Assembly: GCA_019188255.1 (NCBI GenBank)
Contig: JAETXT010000012.1
Location: forward strand, 1,240,001 to 1,304,000
DNA length: 64,000 nt
Origin: Verticillium longisporum
Lineage: Eukaryota > Ascomycota > Sordariomycetes > Glomerellales > Plectosphaerellaceae
Reading direction: 5' to 3'
Shown here: positions 22,431-32,901 of the stretch, in pieces
How positions within the stretch are numbered: position 1 is the first letter of the stretch
How the letters are laid out: each line of letters opens with the position of its first letter
The notes under the pieces: model-generated
Told to the model about the DNA's origin: nothing
The model's database searches: none
Seen by the model: the letters and a program-made list of their open reading frames with translations, nothing else
Program-made: the position numbers and the translations under genes

Positions 22431-23048
22431 TCACAAGTACTTCCGCCCCGCCGCCGCCACCCTCTGCCTGAACACCGGACTCTTGACTTCCATGTTGACC
22501 TGGTAGAAAGGGTTCATGATTGCCTTGATCCAGTTCTCGTACACTTCCGCGAAGAAATTACGTACTGCCTCCTCAGTCGCGGGACTTGTGGGATTCGCCC
22601 CGATAGCCGTCGAGGACCGCGATGTCGGCGGCCCGGGCGGCAGAGAGGGCTGGTGGAGGAGGAGGAACTTGACGTTGCCGGCCGTGACGAAGCAGGAGAC
22701 GTAGTTATTGAAGAACTTGTCGACGACCTTGAGATACCTATTTGGGGGCAGACAGTCAGCGTGAGGCTTCACCGGAACCACGCGCACCGGCGCGCGTGTG
22801 CGAGAGAAGGAGGGAGGCAGCATGGAAAAGCTGAGCATTGGGGGGGTGCGAGCCCGAACGTACATCTGCCCCTGCGCCCACTGGACCTCTTCGACGATAT
22901 CGAGACTGCTGTGCAGGATGAATTGGTTCAGGTGGCGGACCTGCTCGTTGAAGCGCGACTGGCCGTCGCCGCCCTGCTTCGAGGTTCCGAACTCGTGCTC
23001 GAAGAGGGGGTTGTCCTGGGTGCCGACTATGACGAAGTAGTACGACAT
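22431..23048 (-). CDS. TRS20: TRAPP complex subunit TRS20 / sedlin (TRAPPC2)
   Basis: Two exons, 23048-22864 and 22737-22431 (163 aa), with a 126-nt intron at 22738-22863. The product begins MSYYFVIVGTQDNPLFEHEF, the diagnostic sedlin N-terminus with its longin-like fold. It continues with HLNQFILHSSLDIVEE, then across the splice QMYLKVVDKFFNNYVSCFVT. The C-terminal helix contains NPFYQVNMEV. A Pro/Ser loop (PSLPPGPPTSRSSTAI) is a fungal insertion. TRAPP is the guanine nucleotide exchange factor for Ypt1/Rab1, and Trs20 links the core to the larger TRAPP forms at ER-Golgi membranes. The intron is a multiple of three and lacks a stop, so retention would add 42 residues. The gene is divergent to mL60. 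Confidence 0.95.
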   Translation of the reverse strand: MSYYFVIVGTQDNPLFEHEFGTSKQGGDGQSRFNEQVRHLNQFILHSSLDIVEEVQWAQGQMYVRARTPPMLSFSMLPPSFSRTRAPVRVVPVKPHADCLPPNRYLKVVDKFFNNYVSCFVTAGNVKFLLLHQPSLPPGPPTSRSSTAIGANPTSPATEEAVRNFFAEVYENWIKAIMNPFYQVNMEVKSPVFRQRVAAAGRKYL

Positions 23049-23644
23049 GGCTGCGGTCGGGGGACCATGGATCGATCACCTGCGGTCGTCGCTGTAGGCG
23101 GGAGTGAGAGCGTCGTCGCGATCTGATGGCTTGGGACCGCTGCCGTTGGAGTCGTCGAATTACGTTGTTTGGTCGGCCTGCCGTTTTTCGTTTGCTCCGA
23201 TTGAGACCAGACTGCTCCCCTTTGGCACTCTCTGGCTGGCTGGCTGTCTGTCGGTGTAGTGCTCACTGGTGCTGGGTGGGTTGCGTCTCACCGGGTCGGA
23301 TACGCGGGGGCGCCTGCTGTGCCGGGGTGGAGCCTTTCTCCTGCCAGCGGGCCAGCCAGTGGACTGGTGGTCGTGGCCCATGTAGGGGAGCGGGAAAAGT
23401 CCGCCAGCGAGTAGCGGATTGCCTGACTGCCTGACAGCCAGTTGCGTGCAGGTTCCATCCAAAATTTACGGGCTTGACCAACCTACTACGACAAAACGAC
23501 CGACGACGACGACGACGCGACCGTCACTGAGGACGACCTACAGCCATCCAATCTACAATTTCGACTGCCGAAGAATTTTTAATCGCCTTGCCCTTTCCCC
23601 CCCAGAATCCGCCGGGCACGAAGACGCCCGCAGCAAACACAACA
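23049..23644. other. Divergent promoter region, TRS20 / mL60
   Basis: No gene is seen. The 0.6-kb stretch separates two divergent start codons and probably carries both promoters. Confidence 0.5.
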
Positions 23645-24043
23645 ATGTTCGGTCCCTTCCGCATGACCTCCCCCCTGTCGGGCGGCCTCCTTTGGAAGAT
23701 CCCCTGGAGGCTCTCCAAGTTCCAGACGCGCCGGCACCGTGAGCGCCTCCGAGCCGTCGACTCTGTGATCGCAACAGTGGACGCGGCGCTGGCGAGGCAC
23801 GGCGCGACGATCGCGGCGGTGGAGCAGTGGAAGGCTGAGATGCCGACGGAGCAAGAGATGCTGCCGAAGGACAAGTACACCATGTTCGACCGGAAGGAGA
23901 AGAGGTATCGCAAGGGCATTCACAGTGAGTTTTTCCTTGTTTGGAGAGGGGATCCAGGTGCGGCTTTGGCGGGTGCTAATCGTTGAACAGAGCTGCCGAA
24001 GTGGACGAGGGTTTCGCAGAGAGTCAACCCTCCTGGTTACTAG
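23645..24043 (+). CDS. MRPL31: Mitochondrial large ribosomal subunit protein mL60 (MRPL31)
   Basis: Two exons, 23645-23924 and 23991-24043 (110 aa). The protein starts MFGPFRMTSPLSGGLLWKIP, followed by WRLSKFQTRRHRERLRAVD. It ends with LPKDKYTMFDRKEKRYRKGI and, after the 66-nt intron, LPKWTRVSQRVNPPGY. This is the full signature of the fungus-specific mitoribosomal protein mL60. It binds rRNA in the large subunit of the mitochondrial ribosome; the basic N-terminal region can double as targeting signal. Length and both ends match the family, so the model is complete. Confidence 0.95.
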
Positions 24044-24448
24044 ATGGACGCTCGTGGGGGCAGTATCGACTATACGAGCAACGTTGTTCTCTTCCGGTGA
24101 TAGTGGGCGTCGCCCTGGCAACATTCAATTTGATTGGGGCTTTGGCAGGATAATCATGGCCTGTATCAATGGATGCACCGCATCATGTACAGCTGGGACG
24201 GATCACACTCGAGCAAATGGCTCATATGAGTGCTGGCCGAAGGAACGTCTGTGTACAACATGTATAGGTTTGCTGGGATACCTTAAACCAGCTAGAGGGT
24301 GTGGAATTGAATTTGAGGTAAAACATCGCAGGATGAATGCTGGCACTCGATTGCATGTCTTCTTGATGTCATGAGATATTCACTATCAGCTCGCTGAGGG
24401 TATCTCCCCTACCCTACCACTTGTAGCTCGCACCATTTTCTTGACCAT
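24044..24448. other. Convergent 3' region, mL60 / CBC2
   Basis: The stretch lies between two convergent genes. No coding or RNA feature is recognised. Confidence 0.5.
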
Positions 24449-25064
24449 TCACCTTGTGCGTCCATACTCAGCCTCAGCTCCTCTGTTGTTGTTCTGCACT
24501 TCCCGGAGACGCTCCGCCTCGAGCGCCCTGCCATGACCACCGCGTCCCTCGTCGTAGTCTTCGCGATACTCATCACGCACCTGTCCTCCGCTCTTGCCAC
24601 GACCGTATTGGCGGCCCTCTTCGAAGCCAGGGTCAAGATCCGTGCGGATGACACGCTCGTCGAGCTTGGTGCCACCAATGTACTTCATGCAGTCCAGCGC
24701 GTCCTGGTGGGTGAAGTATTCGACGAAGCAGAACCCGCAAGGCGTCTTGTTGAAGCGGTCAAGACCCATGACGAGGCGCTTGATCTCGCCGCACTTGGCG
24801 AACAGCTCGTACACCTGCTCCTCGGTGGTGTAGAATGACAGGTTGCCGACGTAGAGGGTCGTTGAATTGGCGAGAGGGTCTTCCTGGGGAGCAGGAGGCG
24901 CCTCGGCCTCCTCTTCGCGGTCGTTGTATCTTCTGCGCTTGTTCTACCGGTTATTAGATATACAGTCTCCAGGAACGCCATCCAGAGGAGCGGCTCACCT
25001 TGTTGTGATAGTAGGCACTTGGCCTGTCGAGGCGCTCGACGGTACTGCGAATGTGTTGGGTCAT
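24449..25064 (-). CDS. CBC2: Nuclear cap-binding protein subunit 2 (CBC2/CBP20)
   Basis: Two exons, 25064-24999 and 24943-24449 (186 aa), with a 55-nt intron. An N-terminal segment with SAYYHNK carries the tyrosines that stack on the 7-methylguanosine cap. The RRM follows, with RNP2 [10 protein letters not shown] and RNP1 [10 protein letters not shown]. The C-terminal tail [20 protein letters not shown] contains the cap-contacting RTDLDPGF element, then a Gly/Arg-rich end. CBP20 with CBP80 binds capped pre-mRNA co-transcriptionally and acts in splicing, export and decay. All key elements are present. The gene is divergent to NUP82. Confidence 0.96.
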
Positions 25065-25580
25065 GGTGGTAGAGGGGCTGTCGTACTGCCGTGGCGATGC
25101 GTGCGCTGCAGCCGTTCGCGATCTTTCTGAGACGATTCCTGATGAGCTCTGACGTCGGGGATATCGATAACTAATCAGAGGCTTGCGTGTTCTCGGTTGA
25201 GGCGACAAAGATAAACTTTATATGAACAGGAGCAGGCACTGTTCAAGAACAGACACCAATTGAATTCCATGAAGCTCAAGCTTGTCAGAGTAGAGCCGGG
25301 CGCACGAAAGTGGAGCCGATCTCGGTGAGCGTGTGGTCCCTTCCCTGTCCGTGGGTCGTGCCTGTCCGGTCAACTGCATCGCGCTAGGCTATGTTTTTTG
25401 GGCTGCTTGGGGCAAGCTTCGCCTTTCACACCTTCCATCTCGGCGGCTGGGCTAACTTCGCATCTTCCCAACTCACCATACCGCACCGAGCTCACCGTCC
25501 AGAGCTATTATCTTCTGAGAGGCACACTGGTTTTTTGAACGATTGCCGGGAGAAAAAAAGAAATCAGTCAGACGGCCGCC
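25065..25580. other. Divergent promoter region, CBC2 / NUP82
   Basis: No gene is seen. The 0.5-kb stretch separates two divergent starts and presumably holds both promoters. Confidence 0.5.
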
Positions 25581-28296
25581 ATGCCAAAGATTAAGAGCTA
25601 TACGGCTCCATGGCTGTCGCAAGGGCCCGGTCAGCGGTTATTTGCTCCATCTGCAGACGCTGCATCGCCCTACAACTCTAAGAAGCAGAATATTCCTGGG
25701 TCCAAACGCACGATCGCTCGTCGTGGCACTGAAGTCTTTGTCGCCGTCGGCAAAGAATTGCGATGGGGTGACCTGGCGTACTTGAAGGAGAAATGGACTG
25801 CGAAACACCCCGGCGGACGCTCCGCCAGCAAGATCAAGAGGGAGGATTCAGATGATCTGCAGCCCTCAATCGAGGAAGCCGCAGCAGCTGAGGGCTTTCG
25901 CGTAGGATACGTTTGATGCTGGTTACAGATCTAGGCTAACAAAAGGACCAGACCATCAAGACACCCGTCGCGATGGACATCCGACAGCTCATCATATCGC
26001 CCGACTCGACCCACCTTGCCGTCTTGACCTCGCACACCATCCACGTCTGCGCCTTGCCCGATCCTTCGCATTTGACATCCGATGACACGGGACCTCTCAA
26101 AACCAACTTTCGCATGGTTGGACCGACCACCCACGTTTCGACTGCGGCACCACTGGCCTCTGCGCTGTGGCACCCGCTGGGGTCAAAAGCTCCTGCGTGG
26201 TGACTGTGACGACGGACGCCACCGTGCGGCTCTGGGAGCTTTCCGTGGAGAACCGATGGTCCACCGACAAGCCTACCGTATCTATCGACTTGAAGAAGCT
26301 CGCAGATGGCCAAACACTGGACCAGGATTTCACGGCGTCAACCTCTGCCGGCACGGCATTTTCGCCCGACAGTTACGAGATGGAGGTCGCCTCGGCATGC
26401 TTCGCCGGGCGTGGATCGGGCGGTTGGAGCCCAATGACGCTCTGGGTTGCCATGACCGAGGGAGACGTGTACGCGCTGTGCCCTCTTCTTCCCGAACGCT
26501 GGGCACCGCCTCCCACTCTGATCCCTTCGCTTTCCGTTTCGATCGTCGCAAAGGTCGCCGCGATAGAAGATGACCCCGACGTTACGGAGCATGCCAGGCT
26601 TCTAGCCCAACAGCAGCTCGAGTGGATGGGCGAGATTGACTCCCAAGAGCCTCGCCTTATCGAGGCGGGTATCGCCGAGCCTTCCGTGGAAATCTATAAT
26701 CGGCCATCAAAGCCAGGCGCTGTGCCCCGCCTGCAAGGTCCTTTTGATCTCCTCGCCGATCCTGAAGGCGAGGACCTTGATGGTCTCTTGACCGATATCC
26801 ATGTTATTGGGAAGAAAATCGACACGGAGGAGCTCATGATGGGTGAGGATGAATTATTGGATATGGACGAAGGCGAACAAGAAGGCCTGTCCCTGTCAAT
26901 CGTCTGCCTTCTTTCTTCATCCGGCCAGGTCAGAGTGTTGCTTGACCTGGAGGGCGTCGAGGCCCAATGGCTGCCCCCGAAGGGTAAGAAATCAAGGATC
27001 AGTCGCCTCGCTCAGCTTGCCGATCCCCCATCCCTACTGACGTTCCAATCGATCGACACTATGGGGCCGACCGAGGTCGCGGAAGACAGCTGGCCGATGT
27101 TCTCTACAGATGTCACATCACGCTATTCTTTCTTTATTTCTCATCACGCTGGTCTGACATACATCTCGTTGTCGCCTTGGGTGTTCCGCCTTGAGGGCGA
27201 GTTGCAGGGCGATGTAGAGGCTGGGGCGGACTTTCGACTGGGACTCCTTGTCAACGGACAAAACTCGACCCGCGAAAGACTATACACGCAACCATCTGCC
27301 GATGTCTTGGTCCCACTTGCCGCTGCTGCCGCCATCCGCGATCCTGACCTGGGCTACTTCCTGCTGTCAGGAACGGCATTTGAGCCGATCGCCCTCACGT
27401 TTGAGACGCCTGAAGAAGACTTCAGTCCGGTTCGCCAGGAGACTCCTTTCCACGAGGAGAAAATGGCAGACATGCAACCCCTGGACTTTTACGAGCCCCG
27501 CCCGGCTTTCCAGCCTTCGCATGCTTTTGGTCAACAGTCCGGCCTCCCAGAGCTTCTTTCCATGCTGCGGAGCTCGCGTCATCGCACGATACTCAATCAG
27601 GAGGTGCGGCTATCGCCAGTGACGTTGCAGATCTTGACAGACGCCCACAGGGTGCTCGGCGACGACACGCATAAGCTGGCGGTTGCTGTGGCAGAGCTTT
27701 TCCGACGTTGCAGCACCTTGCAACAGGAGCTGAAGGATCAGATTTACAAAGCCAACGAGGTCAAGGACAAGATTGACAGGATCTCGGGCAACGACAAAGA
27801 GGGCGAGGGTAAGGGCGAGAGCGACGAGGCCAGATTTGAGCGTCGCATCGCCCGGGCACAGGACGGGCAAGGCGAGGTTGGTGAAGGGGTGGATCGCACG
27901 AGGAAGGACGCAGGCAAAGTTGCAACACGTGAGCTCAGGAGGAAAGAGAGGGCGTTGGTCGAGGAAGTTAAAAGTCTGGAGGCCAGTTTGTTGGGCTCAA
28001 CATCGCGGGATGCACCAACTGCCAAGACGCAGTCGCAAATGTCCAAGCGGGTGCAAGCTGTGCAGCAATTGCGTGACGAATTGGTGGGCGAGGTGGCACG
28101 AATACAAAAAGAGAGCGAGGTTGCCGAGGGCGCCAACGACAAAGAGGGCAAAGAGCTTTCGGCGTCACAGTCAGGCGATGTCAGGATACCTTCGGAGGTC
28201 CGAAAGGCCAAGTTAAGACAGGTTCGCGGACTTTTGGACCGCGAGACTGCCCTCGTGGAGGCGGTCACTGCGCGGTTGACTGCTTTGCAGATGTAA
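25581..28296 (+). CDS. NUP82: Nucleoporin NUP82/NUP88 (apparent frameshift)
   Basis: Exons are 25581-25910 and 25952-28296, about 891 aa if one missing base is allowed. The N-terminus MPKIKSYTAPWLSQGPG and a following beta-propeller with MDIRQLIISPDSTHLAVLTS match fungal Nup82. The C-terminal 200 residues form a coiled coil (VAELFRRCSTLQQELKDQIY onward) that assembles with Nup159 and Nsp1. The complex sits on the cytoplasmic face of the pore and aids mRNA export. The intron is very short (41 nt, GTTTGA donor, GCTAAC branch). At GGGG 26179-26182 the frame fails: ALWHPLG leads to a stop, while the -1 frame gives VKSSCVVTVTTDATVRLWEL, the expected blade. One base is probably missing from the assembly. 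Confidence 0.88.
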
Positions 28297-30314
28297 TATA
28301 GTAGTACCAGGTAACCTAGGATGAGAGGCGAGTACCGGTGTTATGACCGGGTTCGGAATACGACCACGAGCGACGAAGGCAAGCATGGAGCCCTCCTGGG
28401 ACGAGAAGGAGGTTTGGATGCACTACAAGCCCCGGGGTGAGGCAACAAGGTGATTGACATGATTGGCAAAATTTATCGACACTGCCGGAGCAGGGTTTCC
28501 CCATGCGCAGAGGAGTTGAGTGCCCAACCTCGTGAGATGTGTCTCGAGCTGGTGGTCAGTTTTGTCCTAGGTTCCATGCCGCATGTTTTTCGGCTGCCTG
28601 ACTGGGCGACGAGACTTCCAGCATTTTGCTCTGCGTCGGCCCGTACCATATTGGGGTATGATCTGTCACTGAGTCAAGTGGCCAGGGCTGACATTTCACT
28701 GATAAGGTCCGGATCCTGGTTCAGAAGAACAGCCCTCACATTGTACTCACTGCTTGGTTCCGCCTTCAAGTTGGACAACATGGCCAGCAGAACTGGCAAG
28801 GCGCTCCTCAGTTATCGTTGTACGGTGTCCACGCCTTACGTCTTGGGACAACACCAGCGGGCCCTTGTTTTTGCTGCCCAACATTCGTTGCGTGTTCGAG
28901 TACCTGATGTGACAGTCATCTCCTTCGCCAATAAGGACGGGCGATGGCCAGGAAGTTTGTCGCACTGAATGAGAGAGAATGCCCCATGCCTAATAAGTGA
29001 GGCAAGATGGGCGGCGAGACTGATTTTCCTTCGGATACCTGATAGAGGCGGGGAGACGCGGAAAAGAGACAACATGAATTTCTCTGGCCGTCGCGCGAAG
29101 CAATGCAAGAGTTCTGCCATTCTGACCAGATTCTCAAGGTTGTACGCCGCCATCCCGCTTAGGAGACACATTCCAATCTCCGGACCCTCGCGCCACTTGG
29201 TTCACCGACCCTCACCGTTCAGCATGCGGGAGGTTACAGCATCATGGCGCGCGATACGACGCTGCATTCATGCTGGTCGATACGCATGCAAGGTGTGATG
29301 TGTGTGTGTGTGTCGGCGCAGCGGCATGCTTCTCAACACTACTCGACTCCTTCTGCATGACGATGCCACTGGTTTCGTTTTTAGGTTCCCACCCCCTCCG
29401 GTTCGTCGTTGTTTGTCTGACACCATTGCTTGTTGCCCAACCTGCCCTGTCGTTTGTACTAGTTGGCCATTCCTTTCGACTTTGAGCAAAAGGTCCGGCA
29501 GGAGAAGGTGAGCTCCCGGTGGACGAGCGGACCAGTGCATGCTGTCCTCAGAGTGCCCTGATTGATGACTTCAGGTAGTCAGCCGCTTCACGTTTGGTGG
29601 CAACAGGCCTGTAACCGCGGCTGCCGTAGGTTGCCAGCCGAACGGCGTCCGACGCCTCGCCGACATGGATCGACCTGGGATTTGGGGTACATGCCGATGT
29701 TGCAAAAGCATGATCATAGAGTCTACCACCCCGCCGCCCTCTGTGTGCCGTGGTCATGAGCGTCGTCATGTGGTACTTGCTGCTCGCCGGTCTGATGGCA
29801 CAATAAATATGGGAGGTCTAAGACCTTTCTGTGTTCGCCTTCGGCACGAGCCTGAATGTCAAGTAGAGTTGATGGCTGGCTGGTGGTCCGCCTCACTTTT
29901 GACGTGTGGTCAGCCCCCCTTGCTCGCTCTACTTTGCAGCCGCGCACCGTCTGACGAGCACCGTTCCCTCACTTGAAGGTGCCTTCCCTTAAAGGTACCT
30001 TCCTTCACCTTAAGGTACCTTCCCTTCAAGGTACCTCTCCTGGTCGCGGTCCCTCGACAGGGTCGGACCCCGATGGATGTGGTCGCCGAAGCGCACAACA
30101 ATAAGTACCCGGCGTCTTCCTTCTTCACGTTTTTTCCCTCCATCATCGTTCTTGGGTATTGAACACCCTACCCATTCATTCCACCTTGACCGTGTGGATC
30201 TCTCTGGTGATATATTCAGTGATCCGAACATGCGGAAGCCCTCCTCAACAACCCTTTATGCTTGTCACGACTCATATCCCTCTCTCCTCGACATCACCAA
30301 TGCGTGGGCATAAC
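28297..30314. other. Gene-poor 2-kb gap upstream of the unknown proline-rich gene
   Basis: No gene is supported. Open frames on both strands (for example across 28450-28968) lack domain hallmarks. A short TG repeat lies near 29299-29313, and a cluster of AAGGTACCTT palindromes near the right end is listed separately. Confidence 0.45.
29973..30037. repeat. Clustered AAGGTACCTT palindromes
   Basis: Two exact copies of AAGGTACCTT (29992-30001 and 30012-30021), one near copy at 30028-30037 and a variant AAGGTGCCTT at 29976-29985 sit at intervals of 16-20 nt. The array lies about 280-340 bp upstream of the next gene, so a promoter role is possible. Confidence 0.75.
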
Positions 30315-31452
30315 ATGTCACCCGAGTCCCAGTTGCAGACTTGGAGCCATCTTCGGCAGCAAATCTCCGGTATGTCTGCTCCAGCCAGTGGCTTCCATCC
30401 TCCTCCCAGCAGACAACCGAAAAAGTCGCTTCTCGCATGGCCAGCTCGCTGATTGACAGGCTGCAGACAACCTCAACTTTTCATGTCCCTCTGATGCTCA
30501 CATCAGCGTAGTCACGTCTCGAGATCCGGCGGCAAAAGTCTGGCACGCATTGGCTGTTCAGGCACGAAACAACTGCAAGACGGTCGTTCTGATAGACCAG
30601 GGATCTAGTGTTGAACTGGCACTCAAGGGTCTGTTCATAAAATCAGCATATCATGTTCACCGATACCTGAGCTTGAAGAAAACGTCAACAGTCTCGCCAC
30701 CTACTTCCTCAGGCAAGCCGCCCGTCGCCACGAGACAGTCCGAGGGATCCGCCTACGACAGTTCATCCGACGATTCTGACTGGGAAGAGCTCAAACTGCA
30801 GGCCAAGATCACCCGTGCGAAGAAACTTCTCAACAGGTACAAGACCGGTCACAACACATCCCGGCCCGTCTCCCTCCCAGCTCCTCCTCCTCCTCTGCCC
30901 TCTTCGTCACTGCCCGACTCAGCGCCCAGACATCAGAGCTCGCCGCCGCCTCCGCCGCCACGTCCCCATCTTCTGCCTCATCCAGCTCCCAGGCTTTCGG
31001 CCCATGGCACAAAAGGCCTTGCCCTGCCCTCGCGGGCAGCAGGAGCAGCAGCTCCCCCACCCCGTTTCACCACGCACCCCCGCGTGCCCCCGCTCATCCC
31101 ACCCCTCCTTCCCGTCCGCCTCGCCGTCCGCCTGGCTATCAACACGGCAGCCAACAACGAAGCCGCGCCCGTCAACGTCCTGACAACCATCTCACGCCCA
31201 AGCCTCCGCGCCCTGCTCATCGGCGCCATCGCATGCGTGGGTCAACAGGACACGAGCGGCTACCGGGCCAAGGCGCGCCGGGCGCACCTCGACGGCGTCG
31301 CCTGCGACATGGCTTTGTTTGCAGCGGACGACCTCAGCTTCTTCTTCGGAAAGGAGACTGTGCCGTTCTTCGAGGTTGAGGTCTGGAGGGAGAGTATCAC
31401 TGAGCAGCCGAACTCCGACGCTGATGGTGATGACGACGAAGACGAGGCGTGA
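30315..31452 (+). CDS. Uncharacterised proline-rich protein with acidic tail
   Basis: The proposed exons are 30315-30369 and 30467-31452 (346 aa), with a 97-nt intron joined in frame (QQIS to DNLNFSCPSDAHISVV). I do not recognise the family. The N-terminal about 80 residues look folded (AAKVWHALAVQARNNCKTVV, VELALKGLFIKSAYHVHRYL). A Ser/Asp-rich segment (YDSSSDDSDWEEL) and a Lys/Arg helix follow, then about 90 residues of Pro/Ala/His-rich low complexity. A conserved-looking C-terminal module comes next (PVNVLTTISRPSLRALLIGA, ADDLSFFFGKETVPFFEVEV), and the end is poly-acidic (DADGDDDEDEA). No signal peptide or membrane segment is present. Nuclear or cytosolic location is a guess. The C-terminal half is well supported as coding; the first exon is less sure. 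Confidence 0.6.
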
Positions 31453-32901
31453 TTGCTGATTAGAGGCTTGTTCATTTGTTTGGGTCTTTTGAGTCTGTTT
31501 GCGATGTGCACTGAAAGGTTGTCATATGTATAGAGTGAAAACGGAAAAAAGGTGATAAGGGAGTAGTGTCTTGGGAGCCAGTAGCAGTTCTTTTTCTGAT
31601 GGCCAGTGTATCTTGAGCCCTTGTTGTTTATTCTGCTTCGTTCTTTTAGAGTACGTTGATTCTCAAAATGTAGATGTTCCGGAAACTTGTCAAGGGACTC
31701 GAGGGTTTTCTGGGGGTGAGGGAGTTTCGTTCTGTTTGGCGTACAATCATGGCAAGAGAGCGATTCACATCATCATAGGTGCTTTGGTATTAGCCAACCT
31801 CGAACGGTGTCAAGACACCCTCCGACAATACTCATTTTTGTTTAGCAAACAGAGAACGTGCCTAACCTTACAGGCGGACGAGATGCCTTTGCCCTTCCGA
31901 GCTCTGATACCCCTATCCGAAGAGCTTCCTCAATCCTACTGTGATATCATGGTTGCCGCCTCACCTGACAGGCAACAAAAGGCTACAGCTCACATCACAG
32001 GCCAGCCTTGTGCACCGTCGCATGTCGCCCCCCCCCCCACGACATGGGCAGAGCAACGTCCCTCATTTAGAAAGCAGCAAGAAAAGCGCACACACAGCCT
32101 TGCCACCGGCCCTTTACTCGACACCGAACTGCACTCCGACACCCTCTCCCCGGGAATGCAACGATATGTGACTAGACGCCCCGGCCACCACGTTTTCGTC
32201 GGCACACCCACCTACGCCACCCCCTGGAGCAACATCGCCTCGTACGCCCCTGTCAATCTTCCCTGTCCTCTCTACCGGGAAAACCGACGACGAATGACGC
32301 GGCGTCAGAGCAGGCTGCCTACACGGGTCGGACAGACTGGGGATGCCTCACGGTCTTCAGCTTCGGACTATCAATAAAAGGAAAGGAAAAAATGCCAGGG
32401 ACCGCGGCACCGGGCGCCCCGGGCTGCATGGTAGCTAGGCGAGCGACCCGGGGGGATGGGAAAAGGGGGCTGTGTCAAGATCGATGACAGCCATCAGCGC
32501 TTGTAAGGCGACCAAGATTTCCATCCAGCCAGCCACGTCATGGCTAGCAGACAACAGCGAATGGCCGGTGAGCACAAGGCTGCCGCCAACGACACACGCT
32601 CTCGGAGAACAAGCATATCAGTTTCAGACACCACAATGCAGCTTGAATTTCAAAGCCCTTTCAGGGGCCCCGCCTCGGCGTCTAGTCCAGAATCGCCATG
32701 CTTCTTCTGTTCATCCACGTCCACTCACATGCGCCGCACGCACAAACATAAAGAAACCGTCTCTCCCTCTTCTTCCTTTTTGTGAATCTCTCCGGCAAGG
32801 CCAGCTGGGCCCCTGTTATCCTCTAGACACGCATCCACCACCGTTCTAATCCCGCCCCAGAACGCCACCCAAATGCGTGGCTCTCGCTCGCCCGGCACGG
32901 C
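31453..32901. other. Intergenic gap, unknown gene / PIK1 3' side
   Basis: No supported gene. An open frame at 31571-32377 begins at TTG and has no domain signal. A run of 11 cytosines occurs at about 32029-32039. Only 3' UTRs are expected because the flanking genes converge. Confidence 0.45.

Noticed and set aside
28450..29171. Open frames of 172 (plus) and 111 (minus) codons after NUP82
   Set aside because: They overlap on opposite strands, one starts at a non-ATG codon, and neither shows a domain or low-complexity pattern typical of real genes here.
31571..32377. 268-codon open frame
   Set aside because: It begins at TTG, has no recognisable motif and lies in the 3' space between convergent genes.
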